Positions 9,785-18,480 of a DNA stretch of 64,000 nucleotides are shown in pieces. The stretch spans positions 4,216,001 through 4,280,000 of the forward strand of contig CP091727.1 in the NCBI GenBank assembly GCA_022009855.1, written 5' to 3'. The DNA comes from Lentisphaeria bacterium (GTDB lineage: Bacteria; Verrucomicrobiota; Lentisphaeria; Victivallales; Victivallaceae). The position numbers and the translations under genes were made by a program. Position 1 is the first letter of the stretch. The number at the start of each line of letters is the position of its first letter. The notes beneath the pieces were generated by a model, which searched no databases, had not been told where the DNA came from, and was given only the letters and a program-made list of their open reading frames with translations.

Positions 9785-12189
9785 ATGGATGAAGTGACAG
9801 CCGCACTGAAACAGTATTTCGGTTTCGATGGATTTCTCGCCCACCAGGAGGAGATCGTACGTGAGATACTCTCGGGGGATGACCTTTGCGTCATCATGCC
9901 GACCGGTGCTGGAAAATCTCTTTGCTACCAGTTGCCGCTTCTGCTGCGTCCCGGATACGGCATCGTGGTTTCTCCGCTGATTTCGCTGATGAAGGATCAG
10001 GTGGACGCCTTGAGCGAACGGGGCATCCCCGCCGCCTTCATCAACAGCATCGTGCCGTTTCCGGAACAGCGTCGGATCACCGACTCCGCCGCCGCAGGAA
10101 CGGTCAAACTGCTCTATGTCGCTCCGGAACGGTTTCAGGCACCGTTTTTTCAGGATTTTCTGCAACGTTTTCCACCTGAAACGATGGTGGTCGATGAAGC
10201 GCACTGCATCAGTCAATGGGGACACGATTTCCGCCCCTCCTACCGTCGGCTGGGGAGATCGCCGACCGGTTCGGCATCCGCCAGGTGTGCGCGTTTACCG
10301 CGACGGCGACACCGCATGTCCGGCAGGATATCTGCGTCCAGCTTCACCGGCCGGACATGCGGCTGCATGTCGCCGGATTCCGTCGTCCGAACCTCTCCTT
10401 TTCCGTCGTGCCGTGCTCTTCGGATGCCAGCAAACTTGCGGCGGTCGCCAAACGGCTGGCCCGAAAAGTGCCGACCATTCTCTACGCTTCCACCCGGAAG
10501 GCGGTGGAGCAGCTTATGACCGAATTCGGAGTGATCGGCTATCACGCCGGAATGTCCGACGAGGGAACGCACGGAAGCGCAGGAGCGCTTCATGAACGAT
10601 CCCTGTCCTGTCCTCGCCGCCACCAACGCCTTCGGGATGGGAATCGACCGCCCCGACGTCCGGCAGGTGATCCATTACAATCTACCCGGTTCGCTCGAGG
10701 CCTACTATCAGGAGGCGGGCCGTGCCGGGCGCGACGGTGCGCCGGCCGACTGTGTGTTGCTTTTCGCCTACCGCGACAAATTCGTGCAGGAGTTTCTGAT
10801 CGATCTCGGGAATCCGCCGGAAGAGGTGATCCGGGATCTCTACCGGACGCTGCTCCGACTCGGACAGAAGAACCGGACAACCTCTCTCGAGATCACCACA
10901 GCCGACCTGTTGCCGCTGATTCCGGGTGCGCGGGCGGAAAGCCAGCTCTCGGCCGCGTTCGGAGTTCTGGAAAAGGCGGGGCTGATCGCCCGCGGAACCC
11001 GCCGTTCCGGTTGCGGAATTCTGCGTTTTACCGGAGATCTGGAAGAGCTCCGGCTGATCCACCAGCTGGAGAACACCCAGCGTTCCCGTTTCATCAGCCG
11101 CTGTATCCGCCGCTATGGGGAGACACTTCTACGGGAGAACACCCGCACGCTGGAGGAGCTGGCGGAAACCGCGGAACTCACTCCGGAACAGGTCCGCCGG
11201 GTCCTCGCGGCGCTCAACGGCTCCTGTCTGAACTGGCATGTTCCCTTCTCCGGTCGAACGACCGAACTGCTCCACCCGGAGACCGCGGAAGCGGAACTTG
11301 ATTATGAGGCTCTGCAGGCCAGGCGGGACTTTGAAATGTCGCGTCTGGAGGATGTGATCGGCTACGCCTCCACCCGCGGCTGCCGGCAGGCGGAACTGAT
11401 CTCCTACTTCGGAGAATCGGTGAAAAGCTGGCGCTGCTCCTGCTGCGACAACTGCCGGGGGCACGATGCCAAACGTCCTCCACAGGGGAAGGAACCGGTC
11501 ATCATCCGGGCTGTTTTGCAGGCGGTCGACGAATTCGACGGCCGGTTCGGCGCCGCCCGGATTGCAAAATTGCTTTCCGGTGATTCCGGAACGGACGCGC
11601 CCGGTCGCAATTTAAGTCGCAGTCGCAGTTTCGGTGCGCTTTCCGCTCTGACTGCGAACCGGATCAGCCGCTATATCCGCGCGCTGGAGGAGGCTGGCTG
11701 TCTCGATCGGATTGAGCGGGGAGAGTATCCCTGTCTTACGGTAACGGCGCGTGGTTATGAGGTGTTTGCCGGTCACAGCGAGCCGCTTCTTGCCCTGCCG
11801 TCTCTTCTGGAAGATGGAGTCACTCCGGCACCGCGCGAAACAAGCTCCCGGTCAACGACAAGCCGGAAGATCCCGTCACCTGGCTTGTCGAAAACATTGG
11901 AAAACGAAAGGAGACCTCTCCGGAAGCTCTGCCCGCTGCGGATTATGACGATTTGAAGAACGAACTTCGTCTGCTTCGCTCGGAAGTTGCCCGCACCCGG
12001 GGTGTTCCCGCCTTCCGGGTGCTTGCGGATGCCGAACTGAATGCGCTGGCGGAAAAACAGCCGTTGACTGTGGAAGAGGCAATGCGGATCAAGGGGATTG
12101 GGCCGGCCAAGGCGGCAACCGTCATTCCTCTTTTCCTCGATCGGATTCGTAACTGGCGACGGCGTGAATTCGGCGTGGAGAAGTTCTGA
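9785..12189 (+). CDS. recQ: ATP-dependent DNA helicase RecQ (frame broken three times)
   Basis: 3'-5' helicase of recombination and fork repair. In order: MPTGAGKSLCYQLP (Walker A), VVDEAHCISQWGHDF (DEAH), CAFTATATPHV, the C-terminal helicase motifs AATNAFGMGIDRPDV and QEAGRAGRDG, RQC zinc cysteines (SWRCSCCDNC), a winged helix, and an HRDC domain at the end (LTVEEAMRIKGIGPAKA). Indels near 10252 (GGGG), 10563 and 11825 change the frame, and each junction reads through when one base is added or removed. The start ATG at 9785 is preferred; a GTG at 9773 overlaps the previous stop. Total about 800 residues. Essentially certain as RecQ. Confidence 0.95.
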
Positions 12190-12191
12190 GG

Positions 12192-13582
12192 TTATGCCGG
12201 GCGTCCGACGCCTCCGATTCGGCCGCCCTTCCACCGCTGTGACCGGAAAAGCCTCCGGCAGACCCAGTAGAGCAGGGCGCTGTTGAGGATGGCAACCAGC
12301 AGCCAGGAGATCGGGTAGGAGAGCAGCAGATTTTCCATCGTCCGGTAATGGGGGAAGATTTCGAACACCCACCAGACACGGAAGACGCAGGCGCCGAAAA
12401 AGGGTGATGACAGCGGAAAGGAACGAGTATCCCAGCCCGCGCAGACGCCGCTGGCGACATCCATGATGCCGCAGAGGAAATAGGTGGTGAAGAGGATTTT
12501 CATGCGGAGCAATCCCCAGGCGATCACCTCCGGATTCGGATTGAAAATCCGGAGCACCTGTTCGCCGAAGAGGTAGAAGCCTTCGCCCAGGATCAGGTTG
12601 CACAAACAGGCACAGAAGAAACAGTCGAAGAGACTGCGCTGGATCCGTTTGAACTTCTTTCCGCCGAGATTCTGAGCCACAAAGGAGATCGCGGTTTGAT
12701 GAAAGGAGAAGGAGCCGACATAGACGATTCCTTCCACACCGAGAGCCGCCGTCATTCCCGCCATCGCCAGCGAACCGAACGAGTTGATCGACGACTGGAT
12801 GATCATGTTGGAAATCGCAAAACAGGAGCTCTGTACTCCGGCAGGAATGCCGATTTTGAGCATTTCGAAGAAGATTTTCCAGTCGACATAGAGTTTTTTC
12901 AAGTTGAAACGGTAGGCTTCGCGGGTGACGGAGAGAGTGCGCAAAATCAGAGCGGCGGAAATCGTGTGAGAGATCGCCGTCGCCAGTGCGACGCCCGCCA
13001 CCTCCATGCCGCAGACGATCACGAAGAAGAGATTGAGCAGTACGTTGATGACACCTGCGATCACCAGAAGAAGAGCGGGCGCCGGGTGTCGCCCACCGCC
13101 CGCAGAATCGCACAGCCGAAGTTGTAGAGCATGATGCAGGGAATCGCACAGAAGCAGATCCAGATGTAGGTGCACGCCTGCGGCAGGATATTTTCCGGCG
13201 TCTCCATGAGAATCAGCAGCGGTCGTGCCACCAGCAGACCGACGATCATCAACACAATTCCACCGAAGAGAGCCACGGTCATCGTGGTCTGAACCGTCCG
13301 GGTGATGCTTCGCCGGTCGCGGGCCCCGAAGTAGCGTGCTGCCAGCACATTTGCGCCGATGGAAATGCCGATGAAAATATTGATGACCAGCGAATTCAGG
13401 TTCATCGTGGCTCCGACGGCGGCCATCGCTTCATGCGGCGCGTAGTGGCCGATGACAATCAGATCCGCCGCATTGAACAGCAGCTGAAGAATATAGGTGA
13501 ACATCAACGGCAGCGAGAAGAGCACGATCTTCCCGAACAGCGGTCCGTGACACATATCGATCTGATATTTGTTTGCAGCCAT
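12192..13582 (-). CDS. MATE-family multidrug/metabolite exporter (frame broken)
   Basis: Twelve-helix cation-coupled exporter of the NorM/DinF type. The N-terminal half (MAANKYQIDMCHGPLFGKI, then helices through YNFGCAILRAVGDTRRPL) carries the family's GxAxAxRAxGDT-like loop. The C-terminal half (IAGVINVLLNLFFVI onward) is in another frame. Indels lie near 13070 and as a compensating pair near 12405 and 12435, where GLGYSFLSAVITLF is the expected reading. Total about 460 residues, as usual. It is tail-to-tail with recQ with no gap. Substrate unknown. Confidence 0.88.
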
Positions 13583-13650
13583 GATTTCAGCGAGGACTCC
13601 TGCCGTGCGGGTTGCCAGGGGGTAATATAGCATCATCCGGAGGGAATTGA

Positions 13651-13703
13651 AAGAAGGGGAACCTCCTTTTCGGAAAATTCTCCCGGAAAAGGGTTCCCTT
13701 CTT
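13651..13703 (-). terminator. rho-independent terminator after GH130
   Basis: Inverted repeat AAGAAGGGGAACC (13651-13663) with GGTTCCCTTCTT (13692-13703) and inner pairing of CCTTTTC with GGAAAAGG. It lies between the GH130 stop and the MATE start, both on the reverse strand, and has a T-rich run after it. Confidence 0.65.
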
Positions 13704-13723
13704 TCTTGAAAAACACCGTTTCT

Positions 13724-14712
13724 TCAGTGCCGGAAGGAAACCGGCTGGATCATCGCCAGCAGCTCTTCCAGCGGTGCGGAGGCGAGACATTCGACCGTGT
13801 CGGCGCCGCCGTAATAGATCTTGACTTCACCGCTCTCCTCGAGAATCATGCCGCCGGGAAAGATCACGCTGCCGCGGAATCCTTCCAGTTCATACTTCGC
13901 TTCGGCGCGGATCAAGGGTTCCGGCGCAAGGCCGATCACCTTCTGCGGATCTTCCGCATCGAGCAGCATCAGACCGGCGACATACTCCTTGAACCAGCCG
14001 TTTTTCTCCCAGCCGTTCAGACGGCGGTCAGGATTTTAATGGTGGCATGGAAGGTTGCCAGCCATCCGGCCGGAGTGCGGATCGGCGGCGCCGCCGGACC
14101 GATCTTGGCGTTGGCGAAGGGAACATCTTCCATACCGAGCACCAGACGGGTGTCTCCCCAGTAGCGGCAGTCGGGCGAGAGGCTCGACCAGACGTCGAAT
14201 TTCTCCTTGTAACCGCGGCTGTATTCGGGGAAGGGGCGCTCAAGTCGGACAAAATTCCCCTTGAATTTTTTCAGGAAAAGTACCATGTTGCGATTGTCCG
14301 GCGCCGAAAGTGACAGCACTTCGAGCGTCTCGAAATCCTCCGTGACGGCAATCCCGCCCCTCACTCCGTGCAGAGTGTCCACGGCGAAGCAGAGATAGCA
14401 GCGGCCGTCAATCACCGTCAAGCGGGGATCGTAGATGCGGAGAATTTCCGGATCTGAGGCGACAAGATCGGCTGCCGCTTTCCACGGTTCCGGTTTCACC
14501 TCCCATTTCACGCCGTCGCGGCTGCAGGCGATACCGAGGTTGGTTCTGGTTTTTCCCCAGTTGCCGTCCGGCGAGAACCCGACGTCGTTCCGGAACACCA
14601 TGACATAGCGTCCCTGATATTTGCACACGCCGGCGTTGAAGATCAACGACGCGTCGAACGGAATGTCCTCAGCCGACAGGACCGGATTGGAAGCACAGCG
14701 AATCAAAGCCAT
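13724..14712 (-). CDS. GH130 beta-mannoside phosphorylase/hydrolase-like enzyme (frame broken once)
   Basis: Five-bladed beta-propeller enzyme of GH130, which phosphorolyses or hydrolyses beta-mannosides. Visible motifs: NPVLSAEDIPFDA and FNAGVCKYQGRYVMVFRND at the N-terminus, YDPRLTVIDG near residue 95, RPFPEYSRGYKEKFDVW, and GGADTVECLA at the C-terminus. An indel near 14030 separates the last blade. Length about 330 residues. No signal peptide, so cytoplasmic. A LacI-type operator lies just upstream. A second GH130 of different sequence is at 57128. Confidence 0.87.
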
Positions 14713-14737
14713 CTTTCCCTCTTGCGTTATATCTGTT

Positions 14738-14752
14738 ATGAAACGATTTCAT
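14738..14752. promoter_or_regulatory. LacI-family operator upstream of GH130
   Basis: ATGAAACGATTTCAT: arms ATGAAA and TTTCAT around a central CGA. This is the classic LacI/GalR-type core (TGAAANCGNTTTCA). It sits 26-40 bases before the GH130 start, where a bound repressor would block the promoter. The cognate regulator is not adjacent. Confidence 0.65.
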
Positions 14753-14852
14753 AGCGGTACCGTAATGTAACGCTGAGATATTGGAAATACAATGGCAGCT
14801 CTTATTTTTTTTTGCGGAAAAAGCGTGCACCGGCTGAGAAGAAGCGAGAAAG

Positions 14853-14929
14853 TGGTGGATCCGCCCGGACTTGAACCGAGGACCCGGAGATTATGAGTCA
14901 CCTGCTCTAACCGACTGAGCTACGGATCC
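14853..14929 (-). tRNA. tRNA with CAT anticodon (Met elongator or Ile2)
   Basis: 77-nt cloverleaf with encoded CCA. Acceptor GGATCCG/CGGATCC, D arm GCTC...GAGC, anticodon loop CTCATAA, T arm CTCGG TTCAAGT CCGGG. The anticodon stem GGTGA/TCTCC has one U-U mismatch at pair 29-41, which may be real or a sequence error. CAT is shared by elongator Met, initiator and lysidine-modified Ile2; the A-U-free acceptor start rules against initiator, but Met and Ile2 cannot be separated by eye. Confidence 0.93.
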
Positions 14930-14939
14930 AATACGGCAT

Positions 14940-14968
14940 ACTATAGTGCCGGTTACTCATTCGTTCAA
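14940..14968 (-). promoter_or_regulatory. promoter of the tRNA gene
   Basis: On the reverse strand TTGAAC (14968-14963), 17-base spacer, TATAGT (14945-14940), 10 bases before the tRNA 5' end. Confidence 0.65.
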
Positions 14969-15147
14969 GTTCAAAAAATGAAGTTTTGTGGAAAAATCAC
15001 TGCAAAAGCCGCCAAAATGAAGTGGGAAGTATCCTATCGGGAGAGGGGAAAATCAAACGCTCTTGACAGGGCAGGGGGGGATGCAACTCCCGTGGAGGAA
15101 CGAAGTATGCAGTTCAGAAAAAGACAACCGATCAGGAAAATATTCAG

Positions 15148-15600
15148 TCAAAAATACTTCAATTGTCGCGTTTTTTCAGCGTCTGCAGTTCTGTTCCAGA
15201 ACATAAAGTCGGTTATCATTGCCACAAGAAAAACCAGCGCCGTCATAACACATCCGCTGATTGCCGGAACGATCACTCCGGAAAACAGCGCCATCGGCAG
15301 AAAAAGTACGCCCAGCACCACTGGAAACAGCAGAAATCTGCGGGGAAGCCGGTATACCGTCATTACGACGCTCCGAATCAGAAAAACCACCGCCAGCATC
15401 GGATAAATCAATAAAAACCACGCCACTCCCTGCAATCCGCACGGTTCATATCCCAGTGGTGACCATTTGAAATAGGAGAGTGTCACGCTGATGGCGACCC
15501 ACGCGGGGAGGGCGGCCGGCACCAGCGAAAACAGTATTGCGCACAGACGTCGAATTCCGCGTCGTCTCGCTGTACCGGAGGAATCCATTCTGTCCGTCAT
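15148..15600 (-). CDS. small integral membrane protein, function unknown
   Basis: 150 residues with about four hydrophobic segments (residues 15-40, 60-85, 92-115, 118-142) and short charged loops, ending KTRQLKYF. The start at 15600 follows AGGAGATATGAT. Its ATGA start overlaps the stop of the IS110 transposase by 4 bases, so the ribosome-binding site lies inside or at the edge of the insertion sequence. The element may therefore have inserted immediately upstream and replaced the native promoter. I do not recognise a family. Confidence 0.6.
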   Translation of the reverse strand: MTDRMDSSGTARRRGIRRLCAILFSLVPAALPAWVAISVTLSYFKWSPLGYEPCGLQGVAWFLLIYPMLAVVFLIRSVVMTVYRLPRRFLLFPVVLGVLFLPMALFSGVIVPAISGCVMTALVFLVAMITDFMFWNRTADAEKTRQLKYF

Positions 15601-16665
15601 ATCATATCTCCTATGATAAAATTCCACTTCGATGCCGGGAAAAACTCAATTTTTACGAGTTTGAATTGAGTAAAATCCTCAAACATCCAGTTGTTTTTTA
15701 ATGTTCGATACACGATATCGAGGAATTTGCGAGCCAAGGCGATATTGGCTTTCGCTCCACCCCGCCGACTTTTAACCGATTCATGAAAGGCATGGAGATA
15801 CGGGCTGTATCGTTTTGCGATCAGCGCACATTGAACCAATGTGGTTCGTGCAATTTTGCTGCCGTTCTTCGTGATTCGTCCATGACAGACCGTATCATTT
15901 GAATTACTTACTCTCGGGACGATTCCGATATAAGCCGCAAGCTGTTTCGAAGAACGGAAGTCATGGATATTGCCGATTGTCGAGAGCAGAGTTGCCGCCC
16001 CTTTCGAACCGATTCCTTTAATGGATTTCAGATTCTTGAAGCCGTCCATCTTACTGCCATGATCCTCAATCGTCTTATCCAATTTTTTCAATGCTTTGAT
16101 TCAAGCTGCGAATTTGTTCGACGACCACGAACAGTTCCGTATCGGTGATTGGGTCAAAGTGAAAGCTCAAAGCTTTCCGAAGCCCGGTCTCCGTGGACAA
16201 CTCCTCCCGCTTCAAAACGATGAAATTGGCAGCCAGCAGATTATTGACTTTGTTTTTCAAGACGGTACGCAACTGAACCAGCTTTTCCCTGGTCTGCGTC
16301 AAACTTGAAATCTTCGCTTGTAAATCGTCTTTCATTCTTACCTCCGGAAGCATATCCTTTTCCAGAAACTCCGCCAATATTTTCGCGTCATGCTTGTCCG
16401 TCTTTTTCGTGGACGTGCTGATCACTTTGAACTGTGAGGGATTTACTACGACGAGCCGTCCCACATGAGCTTTCAGGAACCGGCAAAACATAAATGTGTT
16501 GCCGGTCGCTTCCACCGCCATGGCAGTATCCTTTCCGAGCAGTGAAGCAAAACCTTTCAACTCACTGATTTCGCACTTGCCGATTTTCTTCTCCTCGCCG
16601 TTTTCCCGGATACAATACGTGAAGTTGTTCCGGTGCAAATCCACTCCCACAAAACTTGTCATCAT
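15597..16665 (-). CDS. IS110-family transposase (frame broken once)
   Basis: DEDD recombinase guided by an IS-encoded RNA. N-terminal RuvC-like part: VGVDLHRNNF, AMAVEATGNTF and KKTDKHDAKILA, supplying the acidic residues, then a long coiled coil. C-terminal Transposase_20 part: SIKGIGSKGAATLL, AAYIGIVPRVSNSND (with the family's serine region) and GRITKNGSKIAR. The ATG at 16665 follows GGAGGCTGACG. The frame shifts at an A6 run near 16085. IS110 enzymes are normally one reading frame, so an error or mutation is more likely than programmed slippage. Total about 355 residues. Confidence 0.9.
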
Positions 16666-16985
16666 CGTCAGCCTCCATTCGTTTTTCACGAATCGAAGCG
16701 GAACTGCTGTCACGGCCTCACCATCCTCCTATACAGAGTAGTCGAATTAACATCGCTCTCTACGGTGGCGCTCTGGTTTGCAGATCTGACTAATCTCCTT
16801 TCCGGGGTCATCCTCTTCTCGGAGGCGCCTCAAATAAATATTCAGTCTGCAACCTGTCCGCTTCCATACGTGTAAGTTAATCGCCATAAATTACACGCCG
16901 CAAGCAGAAACCGCGAACGTCAGCTATTTATCATACCATCTCTTTTGTCTCTCTTATGGATAAGACTCTCCTTACTACATTAGCA
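16666..16985 (-). other. IS110 upstream non-coding end; possible bridge RNA region
   Basis: About 320 bases with no convincing gene on either strand. In characterised IS110 elements the non-coding end upstream of the transposase encodes the structured bridge RNA. Here one 7-bp stem, CGTGTAA (16869-16875) with TTACACG (16891-16897), and a weaker one (CCTTTCCG with CGGAGG, about 16798-16826) are visible. The exact element ends are not identified, as these elements lack clear terminal inverted repeats. Confidence 0.35.
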
Positions 16986-17528
16986 TGAATGTCGGAAATT
17001 GCAACCCCGTGCCGGCTCCGCAGTGTAGAAGTCCCGTCAAGTTGCAGAACGGCAATGGCAGTTGTTCGTCATGGCAGAACGGGAGCGAGCGGGCAGGGGC
17101 TGTGCAAAACTTCTGTGGGAACATGAGCTGGAAAAGGCGGTCAGAGAGCAGGGAGATTATCAAAAAACTTCCGCAAGAAGATGATGGTCGGGGAGCTGGA
17201 GGGCCTGACGCCCTCCAGACCTCCTCGCCCGAGAGAAGGCAAAGTCGTCAGCCAGCTTCTCCGCATTGCGGCCCTTCGGGCCTTACATTGCCGGGCTGCG
17301 CCCGCCAACTCCTCAATCGCCGGAGGGGCTCCGCTCGACTCCGTTCGACGGCGTCGCAATTGCTCCTTGCTGCTTTGCAGAACGCAAAGCAGTTCTCTCA
17401 CATGCGCTCGCGGCGCTGACCGCGCTTAAAGCCCGCGAGAAGACAGAGGTTCTGTTACATGCAAAGCATGCGCTGACCGCGCTTAAAGTCTGTGAGAAAG
17501 CTTGATTTCTGGAGAAATGCCGACCGTC
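16986..17528. other. gene-poor stretch between IS110 and the dif-linked array
   Basis: No gene recognised. A 37-codon forward reading frame (MAERERAGRGCAKLLWEHEL..., about 17072-17185) looks protein-like but has no known family. The last ~35 bases before 17529 resemble, at low identity, the rep sequence that precedes the same point in the intact copy (IS-EM then LK), suggesting a decayed, diverged rep. A 19-base direct repeat lies at 17413 and 17470. Confidence 0.4.
17413..17488. repeat. 19-base direct repeat pair
   Basis: GCGCTGACCGCGCTTAAAG occurs at 17413-17431 and again at 17470-17488, a 57-base period. Both are followed by a related GAGAA-containing tail. Either a small tandem duplication or a degenerate coding repeat (LTALK twice in one frame). 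Confidence 0.6.
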
Positions 17529-17531
17529 TGA

Positions 17532-17907
17532 AAAACAGGGTAGGGGATCCGGGCACTTTTCGCCGATGCAGCTTCTGGCCGAAGCCGCCGACGGGGCGGA
17601 CTGGGCCGCTGATCGCTTCTGCGAACTCTTCCGGGCAACTCGCGGGATCCACTCGCTTTGCTGGTCGCGCGGTCTGAAAGCCTATTTCGGGATCGGGGAT
17701 GTTTCTGATCTTGCGATTACCGAAGGTGCGGCGCAACCGGAATTGCGTAAGTTCATGGACATTGTCGCCGAAGGGTTCCGCAAGCTCTCCACGGCGGAAA
17801 AGGCTTTGCTTCGAAATTATGCCGCCATGAACGATTACGACCGGGCTTCCGCGTTACTCTCCAAGCTGGCGATTGAGTTCTTCAAGGATGCAAGAGTAAT
17901 CTCTTAG
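17532..17907 (+). pseudogene. 3' fragment of a rolling-circle Rep gene
   Basis: Encodes the last ~115 residues of the Rep found intact at 20483-21675 (MQLLAEAADGADWAA to FFKDARVIS). Within it I see seven codon differences from the other copy; six are silent and one is R for G. The N-terminal two thirds are absent, including the HUH and tyrosine motifs, so it cannot be active. It is the tail of an older integrated element at the same site. Confidence 0.88.
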
Positions 17908-17933
17908 CGCCTGCATCCAGCCGGAGCAAAAGA

Positions 17934-17967
17934 GCCGAAAAAAGACTTCATGTCTCTTCGGCCTTTT
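17934..17967 (+). terminator. rep terminator, left copy
   Basis: GCCGAA (17934-17939) pairs with TTCGGC (17957-17962), with AGAC/GTCT inside, followed by CTTTTG. The same structure follows the intact rep near 21703-21737. Confidence 0.6.
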
Positions 17968-18028
17968 GCCCGGCGGTGCTGGCGCGCCGTATGATCGGCA
18001 TCTCTCGAAACTTCGCCGAACGTCATAG

Positions 18029-18082
18029 AGGCCCGGTTAATGATCCGGCAGGGTGATTGTACCCGTCGGAATTTCCGGGCCT
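18029..18082. other. long conserved hairpin in the element (possible replication or packaging structure)
   Basis: Outer stem AGGCCCGG/CCGGGCCT (18029-18036 with 18075-18082), inner CCG/CGG and GGGT/ACCC. The second copy (21798-21851) differs at several bases, yet the outer stem is kept through G-U pairs and the GGGT/ACCC stem is unchanged. Conserved fold with sequence drift suggests a functional single-stranded structure, such as an origin. Confidence 0.5.
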
Positions 18083-18109
18083 TTCTCGTGGCTTTACGGT
18101 ATATTTCTA

Positions 18110-18200
18110 ACGTCGCATAATGAATCAGGCTATGTCAAGCCGACGGCGTTTCATGGTCCGCTATTGAGCCGGCGGCTTGGCATAGTGGACATTATGCGGC
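18110..18200. other. left element junction: XerC arm plus forked hairpin (attP-like)
   Basis: XerC-type arm ACGTCGCATAA (18110-18120) followed by a forked hairpin. Outer stem 18112-18122 pairs with 18190-18200 (11 bp, one G-U). An internal loop has 7 unpaired bases (18123-18129) facing 4 (18186-18189). Inner stem 18130-18147 pairs with 18168-18185 (18 positions, one mismatch, one G-U) and closes a 20-base loop. The inner arm starts CTATGTCAAGC, similar to an XerD arm. This has the architecture of the folded single-strand attP of CTXphi. Known family behaviour: XerC cuts such a hairpin and joins it to chromosomal dif. Confidence 0.75.
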
Positions 18201-18480
18201 CGCGGCCGTTTGATCCGGGCGCGGCGTAACGTCTGCGAGTGGAGCGAAGCGGATCGGGGTGAGCTGTAGGGGCGGAGCCCCTCGAAGCCGCAGAGCGCAA
18301 ATCAGCACGTTTGCACGCCAGGGCAGGGGATTGCCGTCCGGGTGGTTGTTCGCTCTATTATCCCTCCTCCATGCGCCCGAAGGGCTTCCCTTTTTCTTCT
18401 CGCTGTGGTCTGTTTCCGCTCGGCATAAGACCCCTTTGCGGGGTCTCTTGATTCTAGTTTAGATATTGCTCCCACAGTTT
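18201..18480. other. non-coding part of the element
   Basis: No gene seen. Contains a short GC hairpin (GGGGCGGAGCCCC region near 18269) and, at the right end, a terminator-like stem at 18428-18446. Likely the replication or packaging region of the element interrupted by IS630. Confidence 0.4.
18428..18446. terminator. hairpin AGACCCC/GGGGTCT
   Basis: Perfect 7-bp stem with a 5-base loop (TTTGC). It lies just beyond the IS630 transposase stop. Either the IS terminator or an older element terminator. Confidence 0.5.

Larger units (their letters stand above)
17529..18120. repeat. left copy of a ~590-bp direct repeat (rep tail to dif arm)
   Basis: Matches 21300-21889 at roughly 97% (I count about 15 differences plus one indel). 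It includes the C-terminal rep codons, a terminator, a long hairpin and ends exactly at the XerC arm CGCATAATG, after which the two copies diverge completely. The spacing between copies is 3768-3769 bases. Confidence 0.92.

Noticed and set aside
16075..16100. Programmed frameshift in the IS110 transposase at A6
   Set aside because: IS110 enzymes are made from a single frame, and the same kind of break occurs in dozens of unrelated genes here.
17181..17505. Possible gene with LTALK repeats
   Set aside because: No start signal, atypical composition and no family. Treated as a gene-free stretch with a 19-base direct repeat.
18201..18480. Second complete dif in the element's left part
   Set aside because: Only the XerC arm is retained. 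The centre and XerD side are replaced by the hairpin, so it is a junction and not a working dif.
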